From contig JAGOCL010000133.1 of the NCBI GenBank assembly GCA_017998755.1, forward strand, positions 1 to 6,839: a DNA stretch of 6,839 nucleotides, given 5' to 3'. The notes under the pieces were generated by a model, which was not told the origin of the DNA, made no database searches, and worked only from the letters and a program-made list of their open reading frames with translations. Below are positions 5,720-6,839 of the stretch, piece by piece (positions within the stretch are counted from its first letter, which is position 1; every line of letters starts with the position of its first letter). The position numbers and the translations under genes were made by a program. This DNA comes from Spirochaetota bacterium (GTDB lineage Bacteria > Spirochaetota > GWE2-31-10 > MWDO01).

Positions 5720-6085
5720 ATGAAATTATGCGTAACGTCTTATGGAAGCGATTTGGAATCAAAGGTAGATCCGAGATTTGGGAGGTGCGAGTATTTTATA
5801 ATAATCGATACCGACGCGATGTCGTACGAAGCGATTAATAATCCCGCCGGACAAAGCGGAGGGGGAGCGGGAATTCAGTCGGGACAACTTATATCGGAAA
5901 AGAAATGCGACGCGGTTCTTACCGGCGCCGTCGGACCTAACGCGTTTCAGGTATTAAACGCCGCGAGGATAAAAATATTTACCGGAGCGTCGGGAACGGT
6001 TAGAGAAGCGATAGAGAAATTTAAGAAGGGGGAATACAATAATACAGACAAAGCGACGGCGGAGTCTCATAGCGGAATGAAATAG
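5720..6085 (+). CDS. second NifX/NifB C-terminal-like cofactor-binding protein
   Basis: This 121-residue protein has the same fold as its upstream neighbour but belongs to a different subgroup. It opens with MKLCVTSYGSDLESKVDPRFGR, where the DPRFGRCEYFIIID stretch (17-30, Cys23) corresponds to the AHFGRCPEF region of the paralogue. NNPAGQSGGGAGIQSGQLI (40-58) and CDAVLTGAVGPNAFQVL (63-79) are typical of small stand-alone PF02579 proteins. GASGTVREAIEKFKKGE (89-105) matches the family's final helix. Cysteines are at 4, 23 and 63, and it lacks the His-rich tail. AAGGAG (5707-5712) sits 7 bases before the ATG and only 15 bases separate it from the upstream gene, so the two are surely cotranscribed and may form a heterodimer. 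No strong terminator follows. The physiological ligand is unknown. Confidence 0.92.
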   Translation: MKLCVTSYGSDLESKVDPRFGRCEYFIIIDTDAMSYEAINNPAGQSGGGAGIQSGQLISEKKCDAVLTGAVGPNAFQVLNAARIKIFTGASGTVREAIEKFKKGEYNNTDKATAESHSGMK

Positions 6086-6101
6086 GAATTATTTAAAATC
6101 T

Positions 6102-6130
6102 TTGCATAATAATTAAAAATTTAATATTAT
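6102..6130 (+). promoter_or_regulatory. candidate promoter of the 4Fe-4S membrane protein gene
   Basis: TTGCAT (6102-6107), a 17-base spacer and TATTAT (6125-6130) resemble a sigma-70 promoter. Initiation near 6137 would yield a leader of about 120 bases that contains the whole folded element at 6156-6214. The region is extremely AT-rich, so chance matches are easy and the assignment is moderate. Confidence 0.5.
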
Positions 6131-6155
6131 AAAAAAATATGGATCTCTTTTAATC

Positions 6156-6214
6156 TACGGGAAATTCAATGTTAGACTGTTAAACAACGGGTTGAAACCC
6201 GCTGTTTTCCCGTA
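6156..6214 (+). promoter_or_regulatory. structured 5' leader, possible cis-regulatory RNA
   Basis: An outer perfect 9-bp stem (TACGGGAAA at 6156-6164 with TTTCCCGTA at 6206-6214) encloses an inner hairpin: CGGGT (6188-6192), loop TGAA, ACCCG (6197-6201), extended past one A-C mismatch by ACA/TGT. The 3' strand runs without a gap from the inner to the outer stem, and a 19-base bulge (6165-6183) sits on the 5' side. Within the bulge TTCA (6165-6168) is complementary to the TGAA loop, so a pseudoknot is conceivable. No T-run follows. The element ends 28 bases before the Shine-Dalgarno of the next gene. It matches no riboswitch class I recognise. Confidence 0.5.
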
Positions 6215-6256
6215 AATAAATTTAGAACCAAAAATATTATATGAGGTGATTTTTCT

Positions 6257-6839
6257 ATGAAAAAAATTAGCGGAGTTCAGATTTTTAGAATCGCCATTCT
6301 TACGTTTTTCCTCGTACTCGTAACGGTAATATCATATCAACATCAGAAACTTGGCGGAGGACCGACGGGAGCGCCTTCGATACACAGTATTTGTCCGTTC
6401 GGAGCGCTTGAGACGGTTTATAAAGTTATAGCCGGCGGCGAATACCTCAAACGAACAAACGCATCGAATTTTATTTTGTTTGGCGCCATAGTAGTTTTAA
6501 CGTTTTTATTTGGAAGACATTTCTGCGGATTCTTGTGCGCGCTCGGTTGGATGCAGGAACTTGTCGGGAAACTCGGGAAACTGATATTTAAGAAAAGATT
6601 TACTATTCCCAAAATTGTAGACGCGCCTTTGAGGTATCTAAAATACGTCGCGTTAGTCGTAATATTGATATTTACCTGGAAACTTGGCGATCTTGTCGTA
6701 TCCCCTTACGACCCGTTCGCCGCGTTTGCTCATTTTTCGGCGGGCTTCGGCGAGCTTTTTGGCGAATTTCTTATAGGATCGATAATATTTATCCTTATGC
6801 TAGTTTTATCTCTATTTTACGACAGGTTGTTTTGCAAAT
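6257..6839 (+). CDS. NapH/polyferredoxin-type 4Fe-4S membrane protein (partial, 3' end outside the window)
   Basis: The frame is open from the ATG at 6257 to the window edge (194 codons). GAGGTGAT (6243-6250) lies 6 bases before the start. The protein appears to be a membrane-bound iron-sulfur electron carrier related to NapH/YccM-type proteins. Hydrophobic helices lie near residues 10-27, 71-88, 128-142 and 171-188. HSICPFGALETVY (43-55) and GRHFCGFLCALGW (86-98) are the characteristic Cys motifs, the second being CxxxC but with Ala where CPLG is usual. LFYDRLFCK at the edge is the start of a further, matching Cys motif. Any ferredoxin-like Cys clusters expected near the C-terminus would be outside the window. 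A family role is electron transfer between quinol or a flavoprotein and a soluble partner; which one is unknown here. Its position after the NifX-like pair supports a link to iron-sulfur or redox metabolism. Confidence 0.88.
   Translation, partial: MKKISGVQIFRIAILTFFLVLVTVISYQHQKLGGGPTGAPSIHSICPFGALETVYKVIAGGEYLKRTNASNFILFGAIVVLTFLFGRHFCGFLCALGWMQELVGKLGKLIFKKRFTIPKIVDAPLRYLKYVALVVILIFTWKLGDLVVSPYDPFAAFAHFSAGFGELFGEFLIGSIIFILMLVLSLFYDRLFCK

Noticed and set aside
5206..5762. - strand open frames at 5206-5391, 5399-5581 and 5571-5762
   Set aside because: They are antisense to the convincing NifX-like gene and its leader, with no motifs and no ribosome-binding sites.
6113..6126. ATTAAA/TTTAAT inverted repeat as a terminator of the NifX-like pair
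   Set aside because: The stem is all A-T with a 2-base loop, followed by A rather than T. It cannot form a stable terminator hairpin and probably reflects AT-rich composition.
6418..6612. 64-codon open frame on the - strand
   Set aside because: It is antisense to the iron-sulfur membrane protein, whose + strand frame shows clear Cys motifs.

Overview
The window is chromosomal DNA from a low-GC bacterium that is most likely an anaerobe. The evidence is the gene content: a peroxiredoxin beside a Fur/PerR-family regulator, two stand-alone NifX/NifB-type cofactor-binding proteins, and a polyferredoxin-type membrane protein. I cannot name the phylum with confidence. All intact genes are bacterial in style, with Shine-Dalgarno sequences, sigma-70-like promoters and short spacers. 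There are no rRNA or tRNA genes, no CRISPR array and no insertion sequence.

Layout. Positions 2-561 hold the end of an unidentified gene and a small four-helix membrane protein, overlapping or nearly so, on the + strand in very AT-rich DNA. They converge on ileS (609-3728, - strand), a long type-2 isoleucyl-tRNA synthetase that has its own hairpin terminator and a consensus promoter. A divergent intergenic region (3729-3910) carries that promoter and a second one, overlapped by a dyad, for a Fur/PerR-family regulator (3911-4375). An AhpC/Prx6-type peroxiredoxin (4464-5171) follows and ends at a strong terminator. Next comes an unusual chain of three inverted repeats (5178-5275), then two tandem NifX/NifB-C-terminal-like genes (5300-5704 and 5720-6085). 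The window closes with a promoter, a foldable leader (6156-6214), and the first 194 codons of a NapH-like 4Fe-4S membrane protein that runs off the end.

How the genes may work together. The + strand block from 3911 to the end looks like an oxidant, metal and iron-sulfur housekeeping neighbourhood: a metal-dependent sensor, a peroxide-reducing enzyme it may control, two small proteins of a fold that binds iron-molybdenum or iron-sulfur clusters, and a membrane iron-sulfur electron carrier. No nitrogenase structural gene is visible, so the NifX-like proteins need not serve nitrogen fixation. The least explained parts are non-coding: the chained hairpins before the NifX-like pair and the folded leader before the iron-sulfur membrane protein.
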